Assembly (NCBI RefSeq): GCF_003207855.1
Contig: NZ_NKTZ01000004.1
Span: 248,001 to 312,000 of the forward strand
DNA length: 64,000 nucleotides
DNA from: Komagataeibacter rhaeticus
Lineage (GTDB): Bacteria > Pseudomonadota > Alphaproteobacteria > Acetobacterales > Acetobacteraceae
Reading direction: 5' to 3'
Shown: positions 42,598 through 50,691 of the stretch, piece by piece
Numbering within the stretch: position 1 is the first letter of the stretch
How the letters are laid out: each line of letters begins with the position of its first letter
Translations under genes and position numbers: made by a program
Notes under the pieces: model-generated
Databases searched by the model: none
The model's input: only the letters and a program-made list of their open reading frames with translations
Told to the model about the DNA's origin: nothing

Positions 42598-43749
42598 TCA
42601 GAATTTGGGCGGCGGCAGGCTACCTGTATTGATGCGGTAGATATGCACCGGCCACTGTATGGCGTTCACGCCGCCATTGAGCGGGGCCGTGCGGTCAAGC
42701 TGGGCGGCAGGCACGTAAAGCTGCCCGTCCTTCGTAGCAAACGAGCCGCCGGGCCAGTGCAGGCGCGGGTCGGTCACGATTTTCTGGTAAACGCGGTCGG
42801 GCATCAGCCGGAAGATGCTGCCGGTGGACACGTCATTGAAATACAGCGTGCCATCAGGGCCTGCGGTAATCCCGCCCAGCGGGGGTGTCTTGTACCACAG
42901 GGTCGGGCCTTCCTCCAGTTCGATGGGCGTGACCTTGGGGTCAACCAGGAGATCGGTATCCAGCTTGTAGACCGGGCCGCAGAGGGGTTCAAAATACAGC
43001 CACTGTCCATCGGCACTGATGTCCATCTGGCTTATGTTGACAATGGCGGTATGGCCCGCCGGGTTGGTGGCCACCTTGCCGTCCACCGTAATGGGCTGGT
43101 GGGCGGTCAGCGCCGGGGTGTGTTCCATCAGGCGGCGCTGGGTGTTGGTGTCCAGCTTTACCACGATCATGGCCGGAATCCCGGCATCGCCCACAAAGGC
43201 ATGGCCGCGCGCCACCCGCATGGTGGCGGCGTAGCTGCCCGGGCGCAGCATGTCGGGGTTGAGTGGCCATGTCTGCAACACACGCTGGCCGTGCGTATCA
43301 AGCTTCACGATCTTGGGGCCGCCTTCCAGCGGCCTGCCAGCCGGGTCGGGCTGGCCGCTATCCAGCACCCACAGCGTGCCATCGGGCTGGAGCTGCATGT
43401 CAGAGGGCGCCACGAACCGCGAGGAGGGCGGGGCGGCGGGGTCGTTCCATGTGGCATCGGGGTAGGGCTGCGGGTTGCCGCCGGCGTCCAGCACCGCAAG
43501 GGCCGGGCCATTATTGCCCGCCCAGCGCGGCAGTTCGACCAGAAGCCGCCCGTCGGGCAGCACGGCCACGCGGTCCCATGCGCTGGTGGAGGACGAGGCG
43601 ACGTCCTCCAGCGCTGCGGGCGGGTTGAGCGGGGGGGCCGGTTTGGCGGCATGGGCGGCAGGCAGCATGCCCGGCAGGCTGGCGCCACAGGCAAGGAGCA
43701 GGCCCACATGGCGCAGGCGGCGGAGGGCGGGAAGGGATTTCGCGTACAT
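42598..43749 (-). CDS. Secreted Yellow/major royal jelly protein-like beta-propeller
   Basis: A 383-residue protein with a signal peptide (RRLRHVGLLLACGASLPGMLPAAHA). The body matches the MRJP/Yellow family: RVAVLPDGRLLVELPRW near the N-terminus, VGDAGIPAMIVVKLD, LYFEPLCGPVYKLDTDLL, a GGITAGPDGTLYFND blade and the C-terminal WPGGSFATKDGQLYVPAAQL. In bacteria these six-bladed propellers are exported and often annotated as SMP-30/gluconolactonase-like; substrate unknown. GTG 43767 is an alternative start. It stands alone between thrC and the M32 gene. Confidence 0.82.
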   Translation of the reverse strand: MYAKSLPALRRLRHVGLLLACGASLPGMLPAAHAAKPAPPLNPPAALEDVASSSTSAWDRVAVLPDGRLLVELPRWAGNNGPALAVLDAGGNPQPYPDATWNDPAAPPSSRFVAPSDMQLQPDGTLWVLDSGQPDPAGRPLEGGPKIVKLDTHGQRVLQTWPLNPDMLRPGSYAATMRVARGHAFVGDAGIPAMIVVKLDTNTQRRLMEHTPALTAHQPITVDGKVATNPAGHTAIVNISQMDISADGQWLYFEPLCGPVYKLDTDLLVDPKVTPIELEEGPTLWYKTPPLGGITAGPDGTLYFNDVSTGSIFRLMPDRVYQKIVTDPRLHWPGGSFATKDGQLYVPAAQLDRTAPLNGGVNAIQWPVHIYRINTGSLPPPKF

Positions 43750-43880
43750 CGCGCGATATCTCGTCACGAACCGGGACGAATGGCAAGGGGATGATGCGGC
43801 ATGCCCGCCCTGCCGCCAGCCGGTGGCCCGTTACGGGGCATGCCTGGACGCCTGTGCCGCATGCTGCCGGTCATGAAGGG

Positions 43881-43946
43881 GGCTTTGGTGACGCTTTTTG
43901 CAAAAGGCTTCGGGGAATGCCGCCTTTACTGGAAAAGGCGGCACCC
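43881..43946 (+). repeat. Double-hairpin dispersed repeat, copy C
   Basis: CTTTGGTGACGC with a first hairpin (CGCTTTTTG/CAAAAGGC-type, imperfect), then GCCGCCTTTaCTGG / AAAAGGCGGC and CACCC. It lies 45 nt beyond the stop of the M32 carboxypeptidase gene on the minus strand. It is the only copy not between convergent genes, but it is still at a gene 3' end. Confidence 0.75.
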
Positions 43947-43990
43947 TGAAATTTCAATTTTTCATCATGATAGTGTGCTCAGGCAGTCTT

Positions 43991-45511
43991 TTACGCTTCC
44001 GCGCAGTACCGTTGCCGCAAATGACGCAGGTATGGCCCGGTATTGGGCACCGCCCCCGTGGCGTCGCGCACGATCTCCACCGTGGAGGCACCACTGCCGC
44101 GCGCATGGATGCGTGGACGCAGCCAGTCCAGCAGGGGGGCGAAATCACCATTGCCGATGGCGGGCATGATGGAGGGGGTGTCCCGTTCCGCCGCCTCACG
44201 CAACTGGGCCGCAAGGATCGCGCCCAGCGTATAGGTGGGGAAATATCCCCATGAACCCGAAGGCCAGTGAATGTCCTGCAGGCAGCCCAGCCGGTCCTCG
44301 GGCACTTTCAGCCCCAGCAGGTCGTGGATACGGGTATTGAAGGCTTCCGGCAGGTCGGCCAGCTTCATCTTTCCCGCGATCAGCGCGGTTTCCATCTCGT
44401 AGCGCACAAGGATATGGGCGGGATAGGTCACTTCATCCGCATCCACGCGGATGAAGCCGGGGCGCACGCGGGTTACAAGGCGATGCAGGTTTTCGGGCGT
44501 CCAGGCCGCATCGGTCGCGCTGCCGCCAAAGGCCGCGCGCAGGCGTGGCGCCATCCAGTCCATGAAGGGCCTTGAGCGGCAGATCTGCATTTCCATGAGC
44601 AGGGACTGGCTTTCATGCAGGCTCATGCCGCGTGCCTCGCCCACCGGCTGGGCGCGCCAGGCTCCGGGCAGGCCCTGTTCGTACAGCGCATGCCCGGTTT
44701 CATGCACCACGCCCATCAGCGCGTTGAGACAGTCATCGCGCTCATAACGGGTGGTGATGCGCACATCATCCTCCGCTCCGCCGCAGAAGGGATGCAGGCT
44801 GACATCCAGCCGCCCGCGCGCCATGTCAAAGCCAAGGGCGCGCATGGTGTCGCGCCCCAGATTCTCCTGCGCGGGAACTTCAAACGGGCCGGGCAGGGGC
44901 AGGGGGGCGGCCTGGCCTTTCTGGTGGTCCAGCGCGGTTGCGATCAGGTCGGGCAGTTCGCTGGACAGTTCGGCAAAGACCGGGTCGATATCGGCCTGCC
45001 GCGTGCCCGGATCATACTGGTCCAGCAGGGCATCATAGGGGGAAAGGCCAAGGGCATCGGCCTTGGCGGCCGCGATTTCGCGCGTGCGGGACAGCACGGT
45101 CTGCAACGCCGGCAGCAGGGCGGCAAAGTCGCTGTCCCGGTGGGCGGTGCGCCAGGCCATCTCGCAGTGCGAGGCCGCGCGGGAGGCAGCTTCCACCAGA
45201 TCGGACGGCACGGCTGCGGCATGGGCATGCTGGCGGCGCATTTCACGCAGGTTGGCGCGTGCCATGGCATCATCCGGCGCATCCGCCCGGTCCAGCAGGG
45301 CGGCCATGTCGGGTGCGGTCATGAGTTCGTGCGAGAGCACGGCAAGGGTCGCAATGCTTTCGGCCCGGCTGTGGCTGGCGCCGGTGGGCATCATGGTGTC
45401 CTTGTCCCAGCCCAGAATGCCCAGCGCGTTGCGGATGTGGCCCATGCGGGCAAAGCGCTGTCGCAATGTCTCGTAAGCCTGCTGGCTGGCGGTGCCGGAC
45501 TGGATGTTCAT
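43991..45511 (-). CDS. M32 family carboxypeptidase (thermostable carboxypeptidase 1 type)
   Basis: A 506-residue zinc carboxypeptidase with broad specificity. The zinc motif HETGH is in GVVHETGHALYEQGLP, followed by the family HESQS motif (MSLHESQSLLMEMQ) carrying the third ligand. The N-terminal helical region (YETLRQRFARMGHIRNALGILGWDKDTMMP) is typical. The DPGTRQADIDPVF segment is intact. The divergent TPR gene starts 95 nt upstream. Confidence 0.94.
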   Translation of the reverse strand: MNIQSGTASQQAYETLRQRFARMGHIRNALGILGWDKDTMMPTGASHSRAESIATLAVLSHELMTAPDMAALLDRADAPDDAMARANLREMRRQHAHAAAVPSDLVEAASRAASHCEMAWRTAHRDSDFAALLPALQTVLSRTREIAAAKADALGLSPYDALLDQYDPGTRQADIDPVFAELSSELPDLIATALDHQKGQAAPLPLPGPFEVPAQENLGRDTMRALGFDMARGRLDVSLHPFCGGAEDDVRITTRYERDDCLNALMGVVHETGHALYEQGLPGAWRAQPVGEARGMSLHESQSLLMEMQICRSRPFMDWMAPRLRAAFGGSATDAAWTPENLHRLVTRVRPGFIRVDADEVTYPAHILVRYEMETALIAGKMKLADLPEAFNTRIHDLLGLKVPEDRLGCLQDIHWPSGSWGYFPTYTLGAILAAQLREAAERDTPSIMPAIGNGDFAPLLDWLRPRIHARGSGASTVEIVRDATGAVPNTGPYLRHLRQRYCAEA

Positions 45512-45606
45512 GCGGGGTCCTGACTGAAATTCTTAACGTTCCGTCGCGTATGAACGACAGGGCGAGTGTGCGGGAGCCAGCCACGCCATGCAAGGGAACC
45601 CACGCG

Positions 45607-47562
45607 ATGATGAATGCCGGATATGACCGCCAGAACCTGCTGGTGCAGGGCCATGCCGCCCTGCATGCGGGGAACGTCACGGCGGCGCGCAGCCAGTTTG
45701 CCGCAATAAGGGCCATGCAGCCTGACGACCCCGATGCCCTGCACGGGCTGGCCTGCGTGGCGCTGGCGGCGGGGCGGGCGGATCTTGCCATCGGCCTTGC
45801 GGGCAGGGCGTTGCAGGTTGCCCCACGGGGTCCGTTTCATGAAGTGCTGGCCCGTGCCCTGCTGGTGCAGGGGCATCCGCAGGCCGCATGTGCCGTAATC
45901 CGGCTGGCCTGCCAGCGCCAGCCCGGTCATGTGCCCACGTATCTGGCCTGTGCCGAGATAATGGAAGCCACCGGCGCGGTGCAGGAAGCAGCCCGGGCGT
46001 TCGCACAGGCGGCCCGGCTGGCGGGGCGCGGCAACGTGCCTGTACGCAGGCTGCATGCCGGTTTTCTGTGGCGGCGCGGGCGGCGGGCGGCGGCGATTGC
46101 CCAGATGCGCCATGTCATGAACCTTGCGCCGCGGGATGCCGTCATGGCCCATGAACTGGCCGAGATGCTGCTGGCCCATGATGACAGGGCCGGGGCCGAG
46201 ACCGTGCTGCGCATGATTGTGGCCCGCCACCCGGCGGATGCCCGCGCCTGCGCGCTTCTGGGTGCACTTGTCTTCGCGCGCGGGCGGATGGGTGACGCGG
46301 CCGACCTGCTCCGTCGCGCGGTTGCCCGGATGCCGGAGGCGGAAAGCTGCAATAACCTCGGCCTTGCCCTTATGGCGCTGGGTGACATGGCGGGGGCCGA
46401 TGCGGCCCTGTGCGCGGCCCTGCGCCTTGCCCCCGATGATGCGCGGATTGCCCTCAACCACGCGACCGGCCTGTTTGAAGGTGGCGCGGTACGCGCGGCC
46501 TGCGCCCGATATGAAGCCATGCTGGCGCGCGAACCCGGCCCTGATGGCGATACCCTGGCCCGTACCCGCTTCAATCTGGGTGTCGGCCTGCTGGCTCGGG
46601 GCGATCTGGCGCGGGGATGGGCGCTCTGGGAATCCCGGCTGGCGTTCATGCCGCCGCATCCGGCCACGACCCGCCTGCCGCAGTGGGACGGGCGGGCATT
46701 GCCCGCAGGGCGCAGGCTGCTGGTGCATATGGGGCAGGGGCTGGGGGATGGGGTGAACTTCCTGCGCTACGTGCCGCTTGCGGCATGCAGGGTGCCGGTC
46801 GTGCTGCGTGTGCCCGCCGTCATGGGCAGGCTGGCGGCCACGCTGGATCAGGCGGGTGATCATGGAATTGAAATTATCACTCATGATGAATATGATGGAT
46901 TGGACATTGCCACGCAATGCGACCTGTTCAGCCTGCCTTTCCTATTGCGTATGCATGCCGTGCCCGCCTTTGCCCCTTATCTGGGTGAAGGGCGCTGGCA
47001 GCCCCCTGAAGAAGGGCGTGCCGGCCCCCTGCGCGTTGGCCTGTGCCATGCGGGGAATGCAGCCTACCGGTTTGATGCACGGCGTTCGGCCAGTGTGGCG
47101 GACATGGCCCCGTTGGGGGATGTGGCGGGGGTGACGTTCATATCGCTGTGCCCGGCGGATGCGCAGGCGGGGTCCCTGCCTTTTGTGCGGCATGAACTGC
47201 CACCAGATGCGGACCTGCTGGATACCGCGCGGCTTATTGCATCACTGGATCTGGTGATCAGCGTGGATACGCTTGTCGCCCACCTGGCGGGGGCCATGGG
47301 GTGTCCGGTCTGGCTGCTCAGCCGATTTGGCGGGGACTGGCGCTGGTCGGCGGCATTTGATGTGCAGGCGCCCGGTTGCGCGCTAGCGGGAGACGCCGGT
47401 GTGCCGGGCCGGGTGCCATCACCGGCCCATGCACCAGCCAGCCAGTGGTACCCCACGCTGCGGCAGTTCCGGCAGGCACGGCTTGCCCCACCCGCGCGGG
47501 CATGGGGGGCTGTGGTGGCGCGGCTGTGCGCGGCGCTGCGTTTTGCTTGCAGCCCGTCCTGA
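45607..47562 (+). CDS. TPR protein with C-terminal glycosyltransferase-like domain
   Basis: A 651-residue protein. About eight tetratricopeptide repeats fill residues 1-345 (for example HGLACVALAAGRADLAIGLA and NNLGLALMALGDMAGADAAL). The C-terminal part (about 350-620) resembles the heptosyltransferase/GT9-like domain found after TPRs in alphaproteobacteria: LLVHMGQGLGDGVNFLRYV, VGLCHAGNAAYRFD, then LVISVDTLVAHLAGAMGCPVW and a final WYPTLRQFRQ. This is the architecture of OGT-like and flagellin-modifying enzymes. ATG 45607 (or 45610) follows an AAGGGA; ATG 45553 is also in frame. Substrate unknown. Confidence 0.8.
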   Translation: MMNAGYDRQNLLVQGHAALHAGNVTAARSQFAAIRAMQPDDPDALHGLACVALAAGRADLAIGLAGRALQVAPRGPFHEVLARALLVQGHPQAACAVIRLACQRQPGHVPTYLACAEIMEATGAVQEAARAFAQAARLAGRGNVPVRRLHAGFLWRRGRRAAAIAQMRHVMNLAPRDAVMAHELAEMLLAHDDRAGAETVLRMIVARHPADARACALLGALVFARGRMGDAADLLRRAVARMPEAESCNNLGLALMALGDMAGADAALCAALRLAPDDARIALNHATGLFEGGAVRAACARYEAMLAREPGPDGDTLARTRFNLGVGLLARGDLARGWALWESRLAFMPPHPATTRLPQWDGRALPAGRRLLVHMGQGLGDGVNFLRYVPLAACRVPVVLRVPAVMGRLAATLDQAGDHGIEIITHDEYDGLDIATQCDLFSLPFLLRMHAVPAFAPYLGEGRWQPPEEGRAGPLRVGLCHAGNAAYRFDARRSASVADMAPLGDVAGVTFISLCPADAQAGSLPFVRHELPPDADLLDTARLIASLDLVISVDTLVAHLAGAMGCPVWLLSRFGGDWRWSAAFDVQAPGCALAGDAGVPGRVPSPAHAPASQWYPTLRQFRQARLAPPARAWGAVVARLCAALRFACSPS

Positions 47563-47594
47563 AATCGGGCTGCTCATGAAAAATGAAGGCTTCC

Positions 47595-47660
47595 GGGTGT
47601 CGTCTCTGTTCAGGCACGTGACATCTTCTGAAGCCTTTTGAAAAAGGCTTCACCAAGAAC
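47595..47660 (-). repeat. Double-hairpin dispersed repeat, copy D (decayed)
   Basis: Reverse orientation. The first hairpin is perfect (GAAGCCTTTT with AAAAGGCTTC and the GTTCTTGGTG lead-in at 47660-47651). The second hairpin region (47595-47629) aligns in length with copy E but has lost most pairing. It lies between the convergent TPR gene and glnD. Confidence 0.7.
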
Positions 47661-47713
47661 GTCTTGATGGTTTGAAGGATATCAGGGCAGGCTTTTCACA
47701 CGCTTTCCGGGCT

Positions 47714-50611
47714 TCAGATCGTGATGCTCTCCAGTTCGGAGGAGCGGCGCTGCGCCGCCGCTTCCGCTTCCTGCAACCCGGCCAGCAGGGTGGTGCGTAT
47801 GCGGTCGAGGCGTTCCCTGTCCGTGATCTTGAGGCCGAACAGGTCCTTGACATAAAAGACGTCCACCGCCCGTACGCCATAGGTGGTGATATGGGCCGAG
47901 GCGATCTGCAGTTTCTGCTCGCTCAGTGCGGCCGTGATGTCATGCAGCAGGCCGGGGCGGTCACGCCCGTTTATTTCCACCACCGTGCAGGTATTGGAGG
48001 CACGGTTGTCAATCACCACGCGCGGCGGCACATGGATCGCGCGCATGCGCCGCCCGCTCAGCCTGCGGCCGCACTGGGCAATCTCGCGGTTGATGTCGAT
48101 ATGGCCCGTCAGCGCCTGTTCGATCAGCAGCGACAGGCGGCCAAGCTGCTGCGGTTCCTCGAAGGCGGCCCCGCCCGCATCCTGAATCCACAGCGTATCC
48201 AGCGCCATGCCGTTGGTCATGGTATGGATGCGCGCATCCACGATCGAGGCCCCGGCAATGGCCACCGCCCCCGCGATCTTGGAAAACAGGCCCGGATGGT
48301 CGGCGGCATAGATCGTGACTTCCGTCACCCCGCGCGCGGGCAGGGGCTGGGTCTCGACCGTAAGGGGGGAATGCAGCCGCTCGGACTCGGCAATCAGCAG
48401 GGCATGGCGGGCATGGGTGTCATGGTCGAAGGACAGCCAGTAACTGCCATAGCCCAGCCCCATGAAATGCTGGACAGTGGCTTCATCCATCCCGTCTTCC
48501 ATCAGCCACTGGGCGGTGGCGGTCTTGGCGCGCTCTACGCGCACGTCGCGCTCGGTGGTGGCAAGGCTGCCTTCCAGCACTTCGGCCACGCGCATGTACA
48601 GCTCGTTGAGCAGCGTCGCCTTCCACGCATTCCATACGCGGGGCCCCACCGCGCGCATGTCCACGATTGTCAGCAGCAGCAGCAGGCGCAGCCGCTCGGG
48701 CGACTGGATGATGTCGGCCAGGTCAAGGATGGTCTTGGGGTCGTCAATATCGCGCTGGAAGGCGGTATGGCTGAGCAGCAGGTGATGCAGCACCAGCCAC
48801 GATACGGTTTCCGTCTCCTCGCTGTCCATGCCCAGTTCGGGGCAGACATACAGCGCGATCTGCGATCCGATCTCGGAATGGTCACCCCCCCGGCCCTTGG
48901 CAATGTCATGCAGCATGACCGCCACATACAGCGCCCGGCGGGAATGCAGGTTGCGCGCAAGATCGTAGGCAACGGGGATCTCGTCGGCCATCTGGCCATG
49001 TTCCACCCGGCCCAGGATGCGCAGCGCGTCGATGATGTGCTCATCCACCGTGAACACATGGTAGGTGTCGAACTGCATCTGCCCCACAACGCGCGACCAG
49101 TCGGGCAGCAGGCGGCCCATGAGCCCGGTCTCGTTGAGGATGTGCAGCCAGTAGGCATTGCCCTTGCGCCGCCCCTCATCCATCAGGTGGAAACTGGGGG
49201 AGGCATCGGGTGCTTCCGCCGTCTCGCCCGTGCGCGGGGTGCGGGCGGCGCGCTCGGGCGGGTCGCCACACATGAGGTCAAGGAAGATGCGCGCGGTCTC
49301 GGGGTCGCCGCGCAGGCTGGCGGCCTTGCGTTCCCAGCGGATCAGCTGGTGCATGGCCATGGGGTGGATGGGCAGCTTGCGCTTCTTGGCCCAGTCCAGC
49401 AGGCGCATCATCTGGATGGGTTCGTCCTCGAACGACGTGCCGCGCTGGGGCAGGATGCGGCCATCCAGCACGGTAAAGCCCGCGTCGCGCATCTGGCTGT
49501 CGGCTTCGGGTGCATTGGCAACCGGTCCCAGCGCCTGGCGCAGTACGGCGGGCTCCAGCACCAGGGTCAGGCGCATGACCTCGCGCACGGTCAGGAAGTA
49601 GTGGCGCATGAAGCGTTCCACCCCCACCTGCCGCCCATGGCGCGTATAGCCCATGCGGCCACCCACCACGGGCTGCACGTCGAATGTCAGGCGTTCCTCC
49701 GCCCGGCCCGATACGTAATGCAGGTGGAAGCGCACCCGCCACAGGAAGTCCCACGCCCGGCGCGCGCGCTTGGCCTCGGGTTCGGTCAGCAGCCCGAGTT
49801 CGCTGAAGCCGGGGGCCAGCAGGTCCGATACATGGCGGGTGCCGAAGGTGTAGCGGCACATCCAGTACAGCGTCTGCAGGTCACGCAGGCCGCCACGGCC
49901 TTCCTTTACATTGGGTTCGACCAGGTACGGGCTGTCCCCGAATCGCTGGTGGCGGGCGAAACGTTCCTTGCGCTTGTCGCTTATGAAGCGGTCGGCGCCC
50001 GCGCGCACGCAGGCCACGATGTAGCGGGCCTGGAACATCTCGAACAGCGACTCGCTGCCCGTCAGGATGCGGGCATCGAGCAGCGTGGTGCGGACCGTGG
50101 TATCGGCCTCCGCCTCGGCAATGCATTCATTGATGGTGCGCGTCGCGTGGCCGACCTTCAGCCCCAGGTCCCACAGGAAATACAGGATGTATTCCACGCA
50201 GGCCCGCACGTTTTCCACTTCCCCGTCGGGGGTAAGGAACAGCAGGTCGATATCGCTGAAAGGGGCCAGCAGTCCGCGGCCGTACCCACCCGTGGCCGCG
50301 ATGGCGAAAGGGGCCTCGGGTTGCGAGTCGATGCCCGTCTGGCGCATGGCGAAGGCGGCCAGCACGCGGATCATCCCGTCCGTATAGGCGGCCAGCAGCT
50401 TGCCGGCTTCCGCCCCGCCCAGACGGTGGTGCTCGAACGCCTCGCGCACATGGGCCTGGTAGCGCGACAGGTGGCGGCGGACCAGGCCGATGGCTTCCTC
50501 ACGCGGCGGGACAGGCCCGCCCTCACCGCTTCCGGGGGGAAGCAGGGCTGCGTGAAGGGCGTCTGTCATCGCATCGACAGAGGTGGCGGAGGAGGGGGCT
50601 GCGTTGGACAT
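47714..50611 (-). CDS. glnD: Bifunctional [protein-PII] uridylyltransferase/uridylyl-removing enzyme
   Basis: A 965-residue nitrogen sensor. The nucleotidyltransferase domain has GGYGRGLLAPFSDIDLLFL; the central HD domain has VMLHDIAKGRGGDHSE; two ACT domains close the protein (about 760-840 and 870-950, with TEVTIYAADHPGLFSKIAGAV and RDRPGLLHDITAAL). GlnD uridylylates PII when glutamine is low. All key residues are present and the length is normal. It fits with gltBD in the same region. It is 80 nt downstream of mutS. Confidence 0.97.
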   Translation of the reverse strand: MSNAAPSSATSVDAMTDALHAALLPPGSGEGGPVPPREEAIGLVRRHLSRYQAHVREAFEHHRLGGAEAGKLLAAYTDGMIRVLAAFAMRQTGIDSQPEAPFAIAATGGYGRGLLAPFSDIDLLFLTPDGEVENVRACVEYILYFLWDLGLKVGHATRTINECIAEAEADTTVRTTLLDARILTGSESLFEMFQARYIVACVRAGADRFISDKRKERFARHQRFGDSPYLVEPNVKEGRGGLRDLQTLYWMCRYTFGTRHVSDLLAPGFSELGLLTEPEAKRARRAWDFLWRVRFHLHYVSGRAEERLTFDVQPVVGGRMGYTRHGRQVGVERFMRHYFLTVREVMRLTLVLEPAVLRQALGPVANAPEADSQMRDAGFTVLDGRILPQRGTSFEDEPIQMMRLLDWAKKRKLPIHPMAMHQLIRWERKAASLRGDPETARIFLDLMCGDPPERAARTPRTGETAEAPDASPSFHLMDEGRRKGNAYWLHILNETGLMGRLLPDWSRVVGQMQFDTYHVFTVDEHIIDALRILGRVEHGQMADEIPVAYDLARNLHSRRALYVAVMLHDIAKGRGGDHSEIGSQIALYVCPELGMDSEETETVSWLVLHHLLLSHTAFQRDIDDPKTILDLADIIQSPERLRLLLLLTIVDMRAVGPRVWNAWKATLLNELYMRVAEVLEGSLATTERDVRVERAKTATAQWLMEDGMDEATVQHFMGLGYGSYWLSFDHDTHARHALLIAESERLHSPLTVETQPLPARGVTEVTIYAADHPGLFSKIAGAVAIAGASIVDARIHTMTNGMALDTLWIQDAGGAAFEEPQQLGRLSLLIEQALTGHIDINREIAQCGRRLSGRRMRAIHVPPRVVIDNRASNTCTVVEINGRDRPGLLHDITAALSEQKLQIASAHITTYGVRAVDVFYVKDLFGLKITDRERLDRIRTTLLAGLQEAEAAAQRRSSELESITI

Positions 50612-50691
50612 TGTGGCCAGGTGGCGTCCTGATATGTGGCGACGGGAGCAGGGAGTGTGCAGCCCTTGGTGGGGTCAGGTCCAGAGGTGTG

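Noticed and set aside
47672-50632. A 986-codon open frame on the plus strand opposite glnD
   Set aside because: Antisense shadow of glnD: no recognisable motifs and composition typical of reverse-complemented high-GC coding sequence.
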